Assembly: GCA_905250115.1 (NCBI GenBank)
Contig: CAJNOI010000024.1
Coordinates: 703,452-767,451 of the forward strand
Direction of reading: 5' to 3'
DNA length: 64,000 nt
Source of the DNA: Adineta steineri
Lineage: Eukaryota > Rotifera > Eurotatoria > Adinetida > Adinetidae
The position numbers were made by a program, and so were the translations under genes. How positions within the stretch are numbered: position 1 is the stretch's first letter; every line of letters starts with the position of its first letter. Under the pieces are notes generated by a model that saw only the letters and a program-made list of their open reading frames with translations, searched no databases and was not told the origin of the DNA. Shown here in pieces: positions 36,330 through 61,553 of this stretch.

Positions 36330-36684
36330 TAATTAAACAAGCATTTGCATTCCAACACACATACATACATTGAACTGTTTCTATATAATTCGTTTTTTTT
36401 CCTATGATGTATGTGTTGTTGTATTGAGAAATTTTTTTTTATTTCTTTTACGAAATCGAAAGATTTTTCTTTTCTTTTATTCTTTTTCGTCTTCTGTTTT
36501 TGAAATCACGACTAAAGTGCTGATGCTGTTCTCTACTCATCTTTTTCTTTTTCAATTATACGTTTGTGAGTGTGCGTAGTATGCGAGATATTTATTTGGA
36601 AAATAATGAGTTGGAAAAGTCAAGTACTAAAATATGAAAATTCGTTTTGTTATTTTTTTCCTAATTCAAATATCTCTTCAGATA
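36330..36684. other. Short spacer/5' region of the EF-hand gene
   Basis: Pyrimidine-rich upstream sequence. A candidate first coding exon ATG AGT TGG AAA AGT CAA at 36607-36624, followed by GTACTA, could splice to the acceptor ending TCTTCAG at about 36681. That would make the N-terminus MSWKSQIMSNEN. Confidence 0.4.
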
Positions 36685-37295
36685 ATGAGTAATGAAAATG
36701 AATTATCAGGCGGAACACGAGCTCAAAATTTATCATTACCAATTGAATTATCAGCAGAAAAAATACAAGATTTTCAAGCTGCCTTTAGTATTATGGATGC
36801 ACAATCAAAAGGTTTTGTAGCAGCTGATGATATTAATCAAGTAGCACAAGCTGCAGGTACTCAAAAAAATGAGATGTTATTTTGTAATATTATTTCTTGA
36901 ATTTTTTTTAAAGATATGACGCTAGTAGAGAATGAAGCACAATTATTGCTTGGATCAGCTGATGAAGATCATTCCGGTGGAATTGATATGAGAGAATTTA
37001 TATCAATTATGACTACGCCTATTAATCAACAGGATTTAGAAGAAGAACTTCGTGCGACTTTTCGAGTTTTTGATAAAGATGGTAATGGTACAATTAATGC
37101 AAATGAATTGAAACGATTTGTTCGTGTAAGAGACGAGAAAAGATTTTTATTGAATTTATTATTTGAAATTCTATTTAGTTATATGATACTGAATTAACAG
37201 AAGATGAAGCTGATGATATGATTAGTCAAGCTGATCCAAATAAAACCGGTTCAATTAATTATGATGATTTCATACAATTTCTTCTTCATACATAA
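36685..37295 (+). CDS. Centrin/calmodulin-like EF-hand protein, 3 exons
   Basis: Exons 36685-36856, 36914-37125 and 37179-37295 join to 166 aa from the Met of MSNENELSGG. There are four EF-hand positions. EF1 (DAQSKGFVAADD) is degenerate. EF2 (DEDHSGGIDMRE) and EF3 (DKDGNGTINANE) are canonical. EF4 (DPNKTGSINYDD) has Asp at position 12. The ~25-residue N-terminal extension ahead of LSAEKIQDFQAAF and the two-lobe layout resemble centrins more than calmodulin, but EF-loop content is mixed. It is probably a cytosolic calcium sensor. An in-frame upstream ATG at 36634 would add a hydrophobic stretch, but that stretch looks like the pyrimidine-rich 3' end of an intron, so it was not used. Confidence 0.82.
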
Positions 37296-38552
37296 AATTA
37301 AACATCAAATAGTCATGTTTTTTTTTGTTATTTTTTTGTATAGAATTTCAGTGTATAGTATTAGTAATTTATTTATTCTCGTTTTAGAATAAATAGTTGA
37401 TAACATAGTGCTGCAGTGAAAGAGATATAAATAAGAATTTCAGAAAAAAAAACAAAGACGCAATATACATATACACAATAAGAATTATCGAATAAATACA
37501 AGTTGTACTAACTTGTTATTGATGTTTTTCTTTGTTTCTATTTTTATTTCAAATATTTATGATGATACAATATGAATTTCTCTATTTTTCTACGTATTTA
37601 CAATTATTGTATGAGAGTATACTTCAAGGTCATTCATTGATTTATTATAGTACAATAGTCACTACTCTTTTTCTTTCCGTATCATTGATCACTGTACGAT
37701 AAATAGTAGACGTCATGAATGAAAACGCAATTTACTATACTTCTCAATGAAATTATCTGTGACATTCTTATTACTTGTACTCTTTGACGAATATTAATTT
37801 TTGTATACCAAATTAGAGACCGTACTTGAACTATTTCTTGAAAAAATATGTTGTTGATAATTATCGAGTGACCTTTGACCGACTGTTTCACATAGTTCAT
37901 TTTATGTCTATACACTATTTCGTGCTCTTTTCATAACAATTACACGCAATATGTCTGACGATTGATCAGTTATGTACAGCGAAAATTTTTAATTCATTTC
38001 TCCGTTATGTCTCATTGTTTCATGTTGTAATGAGCAGACGATTGCTCATGTAACTAATAATAATATATTTTGTTAAAATAACTGATTTACTATCACCTTT
38101 TCTTCATTACTATCTTGAAATTATTGCATACATATATTCTCATTTGAATATTAAAATATTTATTGCAGTTCAAGAGAAATTACTACACATGTACATTAGA
38201 AAAGTTATCTTCCGATATAATTATGATACACAGATGTAATGGAATTGAGAAGCTTTTATACTTAATAGTGAATGAAATTTGAGCTAGATTGAATCAACAA
38301 GGTCAGTTTATAAAGAATGATTAAGATAGGAATATTCAAATAAAAAGCTAACAGTTTTTCTTTGATAAGAATTCAAGTTTCACAGAGTTAGATCTGTAAA
38401 AAGTTTATATATTCATTTTCAGTAAAAATCAACTATCGATATTGTACTTATCTTACAAAATGCTTGAATAAATGATGAATAATATTTCTGTTTTTCCTAC
38501 AATGAACAAACCATCTAGCAAATTATAGAAATCTTATATTAAATAAAATCAT
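37296..38552. other. Intergenic, no gene seen
   Basis: AT-rich spacer between the EF-hand gene and a small transposon. Open frames here are short and without family resemblance. Confidence 0.5.
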
Positions 38553-38797
38553 CAGCATCTTGGTCAAAAAAGTGAGCTCGAAATTTGGAGTTTACGGATG
38601 TCTAGTTTTCAACGAAAATCTTAGCTCAGGACTTGTGAACCGTCTGTTTCTGATTGCTCATAGAACTACTCTTGGTTACTCTGAATCGACCGATGTTATT
38701 CAAGAAAAAAACATGGAGTTAAACGTTGGAATTTGTTGAAATGCCGCAAAGTCGTAAACTCCAAATTTCGAGCTCAGTTTTTTTAACCCAGCATCTT
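38553..38797. mobile_element. Mutator-like MITE, 227 bp, 9-bp target duplication
   Basis: The direct repeat cagcatctt at 38553-38561 and 38789-38797 flanks 38562-38788. The ends are inverted repeats of about 35 bp: the left end GGTCAAAAAAGTGAGCTCGA and the reverse complement of the right end GGTTAAAAAAACTGAGCTCG continue into AAATTTGGAGTTTACG in both. The 9-bp duplication and long inverted ends fit the Mutator (MULE) superfamily. No coding capacity. Confidence 0.82.
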
Positions 38798-39019
38798 ATG
38801 TAATTCCTAAAAACAAAAATAGCTTCTCATTATTATCATGAATAACTCGATCAGTTATAAACTCAAATCATAATAATTCAAATGATTTTTGCTTAAATTT
38901 TATTTCGAATTGAGACAAATTTAAATATCAGAAATAGTTTTGCAAATAAAAAATAAATGAAATAATTTACAATTTCACAACAAAATTCGACGAGAAATAT
39001 TACAATTATTTGACTAAGT
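38798..39019. other. 3' flank of sulfotransferase gene
   Basis: AT-rich sequence after the sulfotransferase stop codon. Nothing else recognised. Confidence 0.4.
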
Positions 39020-40994
39020 TCATATTGTAAAACGTCGATAAGATTGTGAAGAACATTGTACTTTTTGATTGTCTATCAAATAATCTTCTACTTGATAATT
39101 AAATAATTTAAAATCTTCTTGATAAAAATGTTTTAAATTACATATTAAATGATTTGGTAATTTTGAATACAATAATTTATAATTTTCTTTTGTTTTACCA
39201 GTTGAAAAATTATTTTTTATATTCCAATTAGTTGTATTTAAACCAAGTTGTACTCGGAGTAAATCAAGATCTTCTTGAATTGTTTCATATTTACCAATAA
39301 AATTATATTTCATTGTGCATGCATGACATAAAGTTGAATATGGTTGCCAATGAACATCGACTTGTGATGAATCAAACATTATATAAGTAACAAAATGTTC
39401 AAATGTTGGTATAATTTTATCGCATGGTTCATTTCTTTGATTGTGAACCATTCTAAACGTACGATAATAATTTTGTTCGTTTGATGTTAAATAAAAAAAC
39501 GGAGATTTTCGACAAATTTTACGACGAAGATTATCATATATTGAAAATGGTTCAGAACTTAATGTTGCTATTTTATCGACATAAGCTGATGCTAAACGTT
39601 CGAATGGATGACGAACAAATATAATACGTGTAAATGATTTTGAAAAAAGTATTGAAGAATCAGACAATGTACGTGGACGAACATAAGGTAATGCTGTTTT
39701 TTGATACATTGACCAAAGATCAAGTTGAGTTGAATTCGATTTATTAGTTGTCATTGTCAAATGTGATAGAAATAATGAAAGAAGTGACATTGAATCATTC
39801 TAAAATTTAAATAATAAATTCTTAACAATCGACAGATATTTCTTATAAAACGGAATGAAAATACTTCATGTATTATGTTGGGAGAAATCAAAACTTTTCT
39901 CTTGAGGCTTGGAGATTGTGTCTGGTCAACTAGCTCAAGTACTACACGGAAGCGTAAAGTTAATAAATCTATCTCAAAATTAAATAATATGTCTAATTGT
40001 ATACATCTTAGAGCCTTCCAATTTATTATATTGATTTCAAATGAAGTTAAAATAATTACCCTAGTCGAACTTTTTTTCAAGTGCTTGACAAGACGCGACC
40101 TCAAGATGTGTCCATAGCGCATGACAATGTCGCTCAAGAATCACATGCGCATGTGCACAAAACAAATTATGAAAATTTTCAGTATAGGTAAGAATGTTTT
40201 CTCTTCAAATAATACTCATTTATAAAACAAACAAAAATGTTCGGTTTGGATGTTTTTTTCATATAAAATTTTTCTTATTATCCACATGCTAAGAAAGATT
40301 TCAAAATGTGTTCGTAGCGCATGACAATCTTGCTTAAGAAATTCAAGAATCCTATGCGCGTGCAAAAAACAAGTTCGACTAGGGTAGTCTTTGAAGTTCT
40401 ATTTTATGTCTAAGATAGACGTTTCACTCTAAAAATCATCATCATTTAATATTACCTTTATTGCAGATGAAAGCATTTGATTGAGATAATCAGCTTTGAA
40501 AGATATTGCAGATTTATTTGCTAATGAAGGCATGATTTCATCACGTATATGAAGATATGTCATATATGTTAGTAATGTTCGTGTAGCTACTTTAGGTACT
40601 GAACAATAAAATAATGAATGAGATCGAAGAACAAATCCAAGATGATTTAAGATTTTATTTTGATGAATTAGATTAGTAAATAAATGACTTCTATTATCAC
40701 ATTGATTATTTAAAGATTGTATTCGTTTTTCATAATCAATTGAATTATTTGATATTTGAGTAACATTTTGGTAAGATTTTGAAAATTTTGATTGAGTTCC
40801 AATTGGAAATTTCGAAAGCTGATTAGCTACATTATTTTAAATATTAATAGTTTCAACTAATTTACATATTATAAATTCTTACCTGTATTATAACTAAATG
40901 AAACAAATACAAGTGTTCCAATAAAATACAATACATTTGTAATAATTTTTTTTCGTGCTATCAAACATAATAGATAATATATTATGATCTCCAT
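39020..40994 (-). CDS. Golgi carbohydrate sulfotransferase (HNK-1/CHST8-14 family), 3 exons
   Basis: Exons 40994-40883, 40826-40456 and 39799-39020 join in frame to 420 aa. The short cytosolic start is followed by a signal anchor (IITNVLYFIGTLVFVSFSYNT), giving a type II Golgi protein. The 5'-phosphosulfate loop of the PAPS site is YCSVPKVATRTLLTYM. The 3'-phosphate loop is RIIFVRHPFERLASAYVDK. Cys-containing HACTMKYNFIGKYE is the family's conserved C-terminal block. These belong to the Sulfotransfer_2 family, which transfers sulfate from PAPS to GalNAc, GlcA or dermatan/chondroitin residues; which acceptor cannot be told. Intron 2 (39800-40455) holds a Tc1/mariner-like MITE. Confidence 0.9.
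40057..40386. mobile_element. Tc1/mariner-like MITE in sulfotransferase intron
   Basis: TA dinucleotides at 40057-40058 and 40385-40386 flank 326 bp that start CCCTAGTCGAACTT and end AAGTTCGACTAGGG. These inverted ends with a TA duplication fit Tc1/mariner elements. The interior carries two diverged direct copies of a segment with TAGCGCATGACAAT...CGCTCAAGAA...ATGCGC(A/G)TG. No transposase frame. Confidence 0.72.
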
Positions 40995-41320
40995 TGAATA
41001 ATTCTTCTTCTAACTAAGACAATCGAATGATCAATTGAAAGGTGTATTTCTTTTTATATAGACTCTCTAGCTCAATGCAAACAGAACGCAAAAATAATGG
41101 AAAAACTACTTCAAACATCCAACGCTCTCAATGTTCTTTAAATAAATCAGAATGGAAGAAAAAAGGGCATCATAAGTGCAGACATGAATGTACTTTTACG
41201 CAAAGTAAAGAAGAAAAAAAAGATCGTACTTTTACGATTAAAAAAAAATAATATAGAAGTAGGTCTTTTTTTCTTTTCTTCTAATTTTATTAAATAACAA
41301 AAAAACAAACATGATATATT

Positions 41321-42123
41321 CTAATGGTAGTGTATAAGGTAGTATTCAATAGCTGTAGAAAAAGCAGCAAAACCAATAGCACCAAAAAGACCTGCTTGAA
41401 GACCAGCTATAAAAAAAAGCAAGTTTTAAAAATAATTTATTATCCAAAAAATTTACCGCGAAATCCTAATAAACCACCTGTAACAAAACCAGCATACGTA
41501 CCATTTCGAATATCAGATTTAGCTCGATACTAAAATATTCGAATTTTTATTTAATTATTTTTTTCAAAAAAGAAAGCATTCCTCATACAGATTCAATATT
41601 GCATTCAACTGTACTAAATACTAAGCCAACAACTGCAAAATTTTTTGCATAACTCATTGATCTAGCACGCATTTCACGCCAAACATCTTTTATAGTCGGT
41701 GATGCACCTGGTGTTGTTGTATGAATTGTTGACATTGGATCAATACTTGCTGTAAATACACCAAGACCAATACCCAATACAAAACCTTGAAGAAAAACAA
41801 ACAAAATTATGAATTATGTAAATTTAAATCAATAAAATACCTCCAGCACAACTAATAATTGCTTTGAATGTACAACTTTCCATAAATCTTTTGACACGTA
41901 ATTCTTCTTTTGCCACACCAGCAGTACCCATACCTGGTATTCTTCCTGTTTCATCACTTGGAAGTAAACGATTATTAATACCTGTCCATTTTCGACGTGA
42001 ACCCATAAGATGATCAAGAACTACAAATACTCCTTTATCAGAATCTGATGCGACAGGTTCATTTAAGAATGATTTGTTATCTTTTTTTACAAATATGTAT
42101 GGTTGATAAACACCTGTAGACAT
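41321..42123 (-). CDS. TIMM22: Mitochondrial import translocase subunit TIM22, 4 exons
   Basis: Exons 42123-41841, 41785-41589, 41529-41457 and 41406-41321 join to 212 aa. The conserved core reads KRFMESCTFKAIISCAGGFVLGIGLGVFTASID, then [75 protein letters not shown]. This is the Tim17/22/23 four-helix fold with the TIM22-specific ESC..K and MSYAKNFA..G motifs. Role: channel of the TIM22 complex, inserting carrier proteins into the inner mitochondrial membrane. The ~80-residue N-terminal region is longer than in vertebrate TIM22 and poorly conserved. Tail-to-head with NF1 on the same strand, about 200 bp from the NF1 stop. Confidence 0.95.
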
Positions 42124-42328
42124 AATTGCTAGAATAACAAGAAAAAATATATAGATTTATAACGATATACATATATATATATTTATTTATTATTTCCAAG
42201 CATATTTATTTTAACATTGAAATTACTACATTGAGAGAGAGAGAAAGAAAAAAATAATAGGATTAATATATAATTACAATAATATACAACATTAAAAAAT
42301 GAATGGAATATACAACAATTAAATTATT

Positions 42329-54381
<12,053 letters not shown>

Positions 54382-54483
54382 ATTTTTATTGAAAATAACA
54401 AAAAAAAACAAAAATCTATAATAAGAAATAAAACTCCTCCATAGGATTTACTCGAGAGAAAAAGAACTCTTGATATTTTACTT

Positions 54484-54491
54484 TGACGTCA
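54484..54491. promoter_or_regulatory. CRE-like palindrome upstream of complete NF1
   Basis: TGACGTCA in the NF1/OSCP-pseudogene divergent interval, at the same place as in the left arm. It lies about 100 bp upstream of the NF1 ATG at 54381. Confidence 0.35.
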
Positions 54492-54592
54492 ATAATAAAA
54501 AGCGACATGATAATAATAGAGGTTTGATTTCAACCAATCAAAAACTATATAGTCTTATTTTTTCTTCTTCTTCCTTATTATTTTTTATTCAA

Positions 54593-55042
54593 ATGATGTC
54601 AAGCCGATTAGTTATTCTTCGTACACAATTAAATCGTTCTTTTAGTACGAGTCATTCATTATTTCAAACATCAAAATCTTCATCATCATTTGTTACTCCA
54701 CTAATTCCTGTGTTTGGTTTACAAGGACGTTATGCATCAAAACAAAACTAACTTGAACAAATCGATAATGATTATCAAAAAAATTAGATCGTCTTTAATC
54801 CTGGTATATCACGTGAACAACGTATGAATTAGATTTATCAAATATAACACGAACAACAATAGAAACATTGATGAATAATCGACGGGGAAAGAAAATTAAC
54901 AAAATTTGTTAAAATTATGAATCGTTGAATGGCTGCAATGTCGTGTTATAAAAGCTAAACCATTAGATGATAGATCACGTAATGAAGCTAATTCTATATT
55001 AAAATAATTTAGTTATTGAAATCGGTGATCGATATATTGTCA
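54593..55042 (+). pseudogene. ATP synthase OSCP subunit pseudogene (right-arm copy)
   Basis: Begins MMSSRLVILRTQLNRSFSTSHSLF, runs to PVFGLQGRYASKQN and stops at the same codon as the left copy. Further OSCP-like blocks (LEQIDNDY, AKPLDD.SRNEANSIL, VIEIGDRYI) lie beyond it. This copy has an additional frame change near 54885-54900 (a run of four G) and extra stops, so decay continued separately after the arms parted. Confidence 0.8.
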
Positions 55043-56772
55043 AGTGATGTTTACAAACATTGAATGAATTTTTGTTTACCCTTTAATATTTATTTATTTT
55101 TTCGAATAAATAATAAGCAAAAAGACTTTAAAAGCTTCCTGTCTATTTAATGGAATATTTTATAATTGAATGTAAATTTTCAAGCGAATTTTTCTTTATA
55201 ATTAAATTATATAGGTCTACTCTAATTTAATTTAATTATAATTTACACTATCTTATATTATCATGAAATCGAGTTCATAGAATTTGTACTCTTTATTTTT
55301 TTCTTGTAGATAAATATAGAATAGCTTTTCATGACTTTCATCGAAAAGAAGACGTAGGAATAATATATGAGTTCATTGCGTGGGTGTGTTGAGTAGAAGT
55401 GAGAATTAAAAGAAGAGAAGTGACACATAACTACGTCAACTTGATGTAAATATTACAGTAAAATATTAAATATTCATAATAAAATATGTTAATTTGTGTA
55501 TATCGTTGTGTAAAAGAATCTTTTGGAAAAAAAAATCTAAGGCATTACAGTTTGAAAAAATAATCAATAAATATGCATTGCAACTAAAGGCATTAGGTAC
55601 TCTTATGGTAGATGTTTTGTTTTATTCTCATTGTTCTAATGATTGCTGGGGAGTTTCATATATCGTCGTGTGTGTGTTATATGAGAGTTAATTAATATAA
55701 AGATATTTGAATACATTCTATTTTTATAGATATGATAATCTTTGAACTTGATTGCTATTAATATTTTTATCCAAAATTAGATTTTAATGTAACAATAGTT
55801 GATGTGCTTTGAAAATGATTATGTTTTCATAAAACGTTATTTAATGAAGCAAAATCTGAAAGAGTGTGAATGCAAATGATATTGTGCGTACGAATATGGT
55901 TGATATTTCCAGATAGGAACAGTGGATGAATCCGTAAAAATTTTAACGAGTTACTTTTGCTTTTGCTTTGATTATCATGGAACTATGATTCCGTGACGCA
56001 CATAAATGAATAAAGATCAAACAGTTTTTTTCTAAATCTAATCGATAGAAATTGCTCTATTATTAAAATCGGATTTGTCAAATAAAAATATAATCTGTCT
56101 AATTCCAGGAATTTTTTCTAAATCGAATAAATTATTTTGACCTTTGAAAAATATTTATAATTAAATTCTTTTATATAACATGTATATATATTTCCTAATC
56201 TCAATACTGTCATTTTTATCGTAGTGCTACGTCCATATCGCATTTCGCAATTCAATAAAACTAGAATTCTATCTAGTTTATTGTTCTAATCATTATGTAA
56301 GAATGATTTTTTTTCTTTTCATTATCAATAATTATATCTTTGCAATATAGTTACATACTTCAATATCCTTATGTTATGAATTAAAAGTTCTCTTATTTTG
56401 AAGTTAAGATTGAAGAAGATCTTGGAAAGAAATATCTATACAAATTATTTTCGACTAACAGGTGTGTATATTTTATTTTTATTCGTGTTTTCTGATTCGA
56501 TCATTTAATTATGTTGAATAAAAATTTGTTAATCTATACAAAATCTGATAATATATATTTTATTGTAATACTTCTCAAATGATCAAAGATATATCTCATA
56601 CTTGTTATTATGTTCTACGTAAAATAATCATTTTGAAATGAATAGATTGTTTTCGTAAAAATGTATTATGAAAAAAAAGTTAGTTTCAAACTACAGAAAG
56701 AATATTAGAAGAACTATTGAAAAGACATTATATAGTGAAAAAAAAGCAAAGAAATAAATGAAAAATGTCATG
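55043..56772. other. Spacer between OSCP pseudogene and FG-GAP gene, right arm
   Basis: Mirror of 16422-18148 with scattered substitutions and indels. No convincing gene. Confidence 0.45.
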
Positions 56773-59700
56773 TTAGCAAGTTTTCGTAAGAACATCTATA
56801 TTACCATATCCATTATTAGTTGCAATAATATCAGGTAAATGATTATTGTCTATATCACCAACAGCAAGTGCAAATGGATGTGAATTAAATCCACTAGAGA
56901 ATATCTGTTGATTCATAAAACTTCCATTGCCATAACCGAAATATACACCGATATGACTAGTTCCATAACTAGCAACAGCAATATCTAATCGAGTATCATT
57001 ATTAAAATCGAGAATAACAACTGAATATGGTTGAGAACCAATACCAGTAGAATAAGTTATTTGATTTGAAAATGTATCACTACCATTGCTAAGAAAAATA
57101 CTGATACTATTAATACCAGAATTTGCAACGACAAAATCTAATCGATTATCATTATTTAAATCAGCAACACTAACAGAACATGGTTGAGAAGCATTACCAG
57201 TTGAATATGTTATATCATAGAGAAAAGTACCATAGCCTGATCCAAATATAACTTTAACATTGTTCGTAGCATTATTGGTGATAACAACATCTAATCGAGT
57301 GTCATTGTTAAAATCTCCAACAGCTATGGAAGTGACTTGAGAAGAAAATCCAGTCGAATAAGCTGGTGCATTTAGAAAATCTTCGTTAACATATCCAAAA
57401 AACATACCTATATTATCCGTATTAGAATTGGCAACGACAATATCGAGACGTTTGTCATTGTTGAAATCACCAACAGCAAGAAAATATGGCTGAGAATTAT
57501 CACCAGTTGAATAGGTTAACAGATCAAAAAAAGTGCCATTAATACAACCAAGAAGAACACCTAAATAATTGGTACCATAATTGGCAAAGGCGATATCTAG
57601 TTGGTTATCATTATTAAAATCCTCGACGACTAATGCATTCGGAGCAGAACCAATACCAGTTGAAAAAGTTATTTGATCATAAAAACTATGATTCACATTT
57701 CCAAAAAACACACCGATATTGTCTTTACCCACATTGGCAACTGCAATGTCTAATATAGTATCACTATTTAAGTCACTGACGATGACAGATCCTGGCTGTG
57801 AACCACTGCCAGTTGTATAGCTAGTTAGATTGGAAAAAGTACCGTTACCATTCCCATAAAAAATACTTATACTGCCAAGAAGAAAATTGGACACGACGAT
57901 ATCTAATCGATTGTCGTTGTTAAAATCACCGGTAGCGATTGATGTTGGACCAGCATTACTGTCAATTGAGTAAATAACTACATCAGAAAAAGTATTATTG
58001 CCGTGTCCTAACAAAACACCCATTTCACCAGAGAATTGAAGAGCGACGGCAATATCTAATCGACTATCATTGTTGAAATCTGCACTAATGACTGCGACTG
58101 GACCAGAATTAGTACCAGTATAAAAAGTCGTCTGATTTGTAAATGCACCATTACCATATCCAAAAAAAATTCCTACATTGTCAGTAAATGTATTGGCGAC
58201 AACGATATCCAAATAACTGTCATTGTTGAGATCAGTAATAGTAAGCGCAAGTGTCACCGAATTGATCCCAGTCGAATATGTCTTTTGACTGGAAAACGTA
58301 CCATTTCCCAGTCCTAGAAAAACACCCACATTGTCAGAAGTGGCTGACATGAAATCTAGCCAGCCATCGTTGTTTAAATCAGCAGCAGCTACTGCTCGCG
58401 GAGTTGAACCTGTGCCTGTTGAGTATGTTATTTGCTTTCGAAAACTTCCAGTATCGTATTTGATAAGTGTTACTATCCTATCAGTGCCAGAATCAATAAC
58501 AACAATATCAAGTTTCTTATCATTGTTGAAATCACCAGTAGTTACTGCTTGTGGAATAGAACCAATTCCAGTTGAATACATATTTAAATTTGTGAAACTA
58601 CCATTTCCATAGCCAAAAAGAATGCCGACATTTTCAGTTGCAGAAATAGCCACAATAATATCTAGTTCATTATCATTATTTAGATCATCGACGGCAACTG
58701 AAGTTGGAAAAGATAAGTCACCAGTAGAAAATACTGTTTGCAATGGAAATGTTCCATTGACATTTCCTAAAAGTACTCCTACATTACTTGAAACATAATT
58801 TGCTATGACAATATCTAAATGACCATCATGATTGAAATCACCAAGAGCTAAACCATGTGGATGTGGAGAAGATCCAGTTGAATATGTATTTTCAAGTATA
58901 CCATTCATATAAGTAGATCCAAGAAAAATACCTATCATATTCGTGCCATTATCAGCAACGACAATATCAAGAATGTTGTCATTACTGATGTCATCAAGAA
59001 CGATCCAACTTGGGCAAGAATTGTTACCAGTTAAATAAGTTCTTTGAACAGGAAACGTTCCGCTACCTTCTCCAAAAAATACAACGACATTGTCAGTAAG
59101 ACAATTAGCTACGATAATGTCTAGTTGATTGTCATTGTTTAAGTCACCAACAGTAATTGATAATGGTTGAGAACCACTACCAGTAGAATATATATTTCCT
59201 TGGACAAATGTTCCATTACCGTATCCAAAGAAAATAAGAATACTTTGACCGGTTAAGAGAGTAATGATTATATCTTGGTGATCATCATTATTCAGATCAC
59301 CGATAGTAATATCATACGGACCAGTACCAATTGGAGCCAAATAAGGGATTTGATCTGCAAAAGCACCATTGCCATATCCAAGAAATACTCCCACATTGTA
59401 ACCTCCATAATTGGCGACAGCTATATCTAATCGACTGTCATTATTGAAATCACCAATAGCAACAGATCGAGGTCTAGATAGGTTCCCAGTTGGATAGATC
59501 TGTTGGGTGGAAAAAGTACCATTCCCATATCCCAGAAATATACCTATATTAAAACCCCAATAGTTGGCAACGACAACGTCTAATTGTCCATCATTATTAA
59601 AATCACCGACAGCAGCATCTTGTGGTGTTGAGCCGTTGCCAGTCGAATAGGTTGTTTGATTTGAGAAAGTACCATTTCCATAACTAAGAAATATACCAAT

Positions 59701-61553
59701 ATTATTTGTTCCAGAATTGGTGACGATAATATCTACTTGTTTATCGTTATTAAAATCACCAATAGTGATTGAATTCGGTTTAGAATAATTACTAGTTGAA
59801 TAAGTTATTTCAGTTGAGAAAGTATTATTACCATATCCAAGAAATATACCAATATTGTTTGTTCCAGCATTGGCGACGGCAATATCTAGTAGCTTATCAT
59901 TATTAAAGTCAGCAACAACCACTGATCCCGGATAACTTTGAGTGCCTGTTGAATAGGTATTTTGACTTAAGAAAGTATAATTTCGATATGTAAGAATGAT
60001 ATCAACATAGTTGTAATCATAATTAACGACAGCAATATCTAATCGATTGTCACCATTGAAATCACCAGCAGCAATAGAATATAAATTAAAATTGTAGCTA
60101 ACACTGAAGAATATCATTTGATCTCTAAAAAATCCATTTCCATACCCAAAAAATATACCCACACTTTCACCCTGATAGTTTGCTACAGCAATATCAAGTT
60201 GATTATCATTATCAAAATCACCAATTACTAGCGATAATGGAAATGAATTATTATCAGTTGAATATTTGTATGGTATTGTGAAACTTCCATTTCCAAAGCC
60301 TAAGAGGACATCAATTGTATTTAAACCAGAACAAGCAACTACAATATCCATATAAGTATCATTATTTAAATCATCAACAGCAACTGAATAAGGTTGAGAT
60401 TTATATCCAGTACTAATTATGAACTGGCTTTCAAATATACCAGTTCCATGTCCTAAAAATATACCAACATTGTCAGTGCCATGATTTGCAACAATAATAT
60501 CAAGTTTCTCATCATTGTTAAGATCAGAAATAGCAAGTGAATATGGAATAGAATCATAACCAGTTGAAAATGTTTTTTGCTTTCCAAAATTTCCAAGACC
60601 ATCTCCAAAAAGAATGCCTATATCATTAGTACCATAATTTGCAACGACTATATCGAGTTGTTTATCATTGTCCATATCACCAACAGCAATCCATAATGGT
60701 CGAGATGAGCCAGTAGAAAAAGTGATTTGTGGCATGAATGCACCATTTCCTTTTGCGAGAAAAATACCAATATTATTAGTACCATAATTAGCTACAGCTA
60801 TATCTATTTGCTGATCATGATTGAAATCACCAACACAGACAGCATATGGAAGTGAATTGGAACCAGTTGAATACGTGATTTGATCTCTGAATGTAGTGTT
60901 GTTCTGTCGAAGAAATATTCCTAAACTATTTGTACCAGAATTAGGAACAGCAATATCAGGAAGATGATCATTGTTAAAATCAGCAACAGCAATAGAATGC
61001 GGATGAGAATCACTGATGATTAAACTGCTAGCTTCTGATTTCAAAATAAATGTACATGTTGTACCTAAATAAATTTAATTATAGAGCTATAAAAATATTT
61101 TATTTCTATAACAAAAGCTTTCTTCTATGACAAGAATGTAAGTAAATATGCTTGGATGAGTATGAGAGATGTATATAATACCTAATGGCTTTGTTGATGA
61201 AAAATAAACTGTAAGAATGCTAATCATCATTGATATGCATGTAAACATAGCAAGCATGAAGATGAGTGTCTTGGAATTCGGCTGATACAGATGATACCTT
61301 AGTCTAATGATAATAAATATTAATTTTAAATGAAAATGAAAGAAACATAGCAAACATGAAGACAATTTTCTTGAAATTCGATTGATGCTTTAGTCTAATG
61401 ATGTTAAATGTCAATTATGAATGAAAACAAAATAAATCAAACATACTTCTTTGATGGAGTTCTAATGGTTTTGGGAAGAATATTTGCAATAGTTTCGACA
61501 GAATGTTGATTTTGATGTTCTGATGGTAATACCTCAATGTCTATAGAAGTCAT
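56773..61553 (-). CDS. Type II membrane protein with 28 FG-GAP/VCBS repeats (right-arm copy)
   Basis: Exons 61553-61447, 61303-61182 and 61064-56773 give 1506 aa, with the same exon sizes (107 and 122 nt) for exons 1 and 2 as the left copy. The tail, signal anchor and 28 repeats are retained; the frame is fully open. Differences from the left copy are spread along the protein. The only length change is a two-residue loss in repeat 18 (FMSATSDNVG against FVSGNSGTDNVG). Intact frames in both arms imply that both are functional, or that they are alleles. Confidence 0.88.

Noticed and set aside
36634-36684. Signal-peptide-like start MKIRFVIFFLIQISLQ for the EF-hand protein
   Set aside because: The stretch is a pyrimidine-rich tract ending in TCTTCAG, more like the 3' end of an intron than coding sequence; EF-hand sensors of this type are cytosolic.
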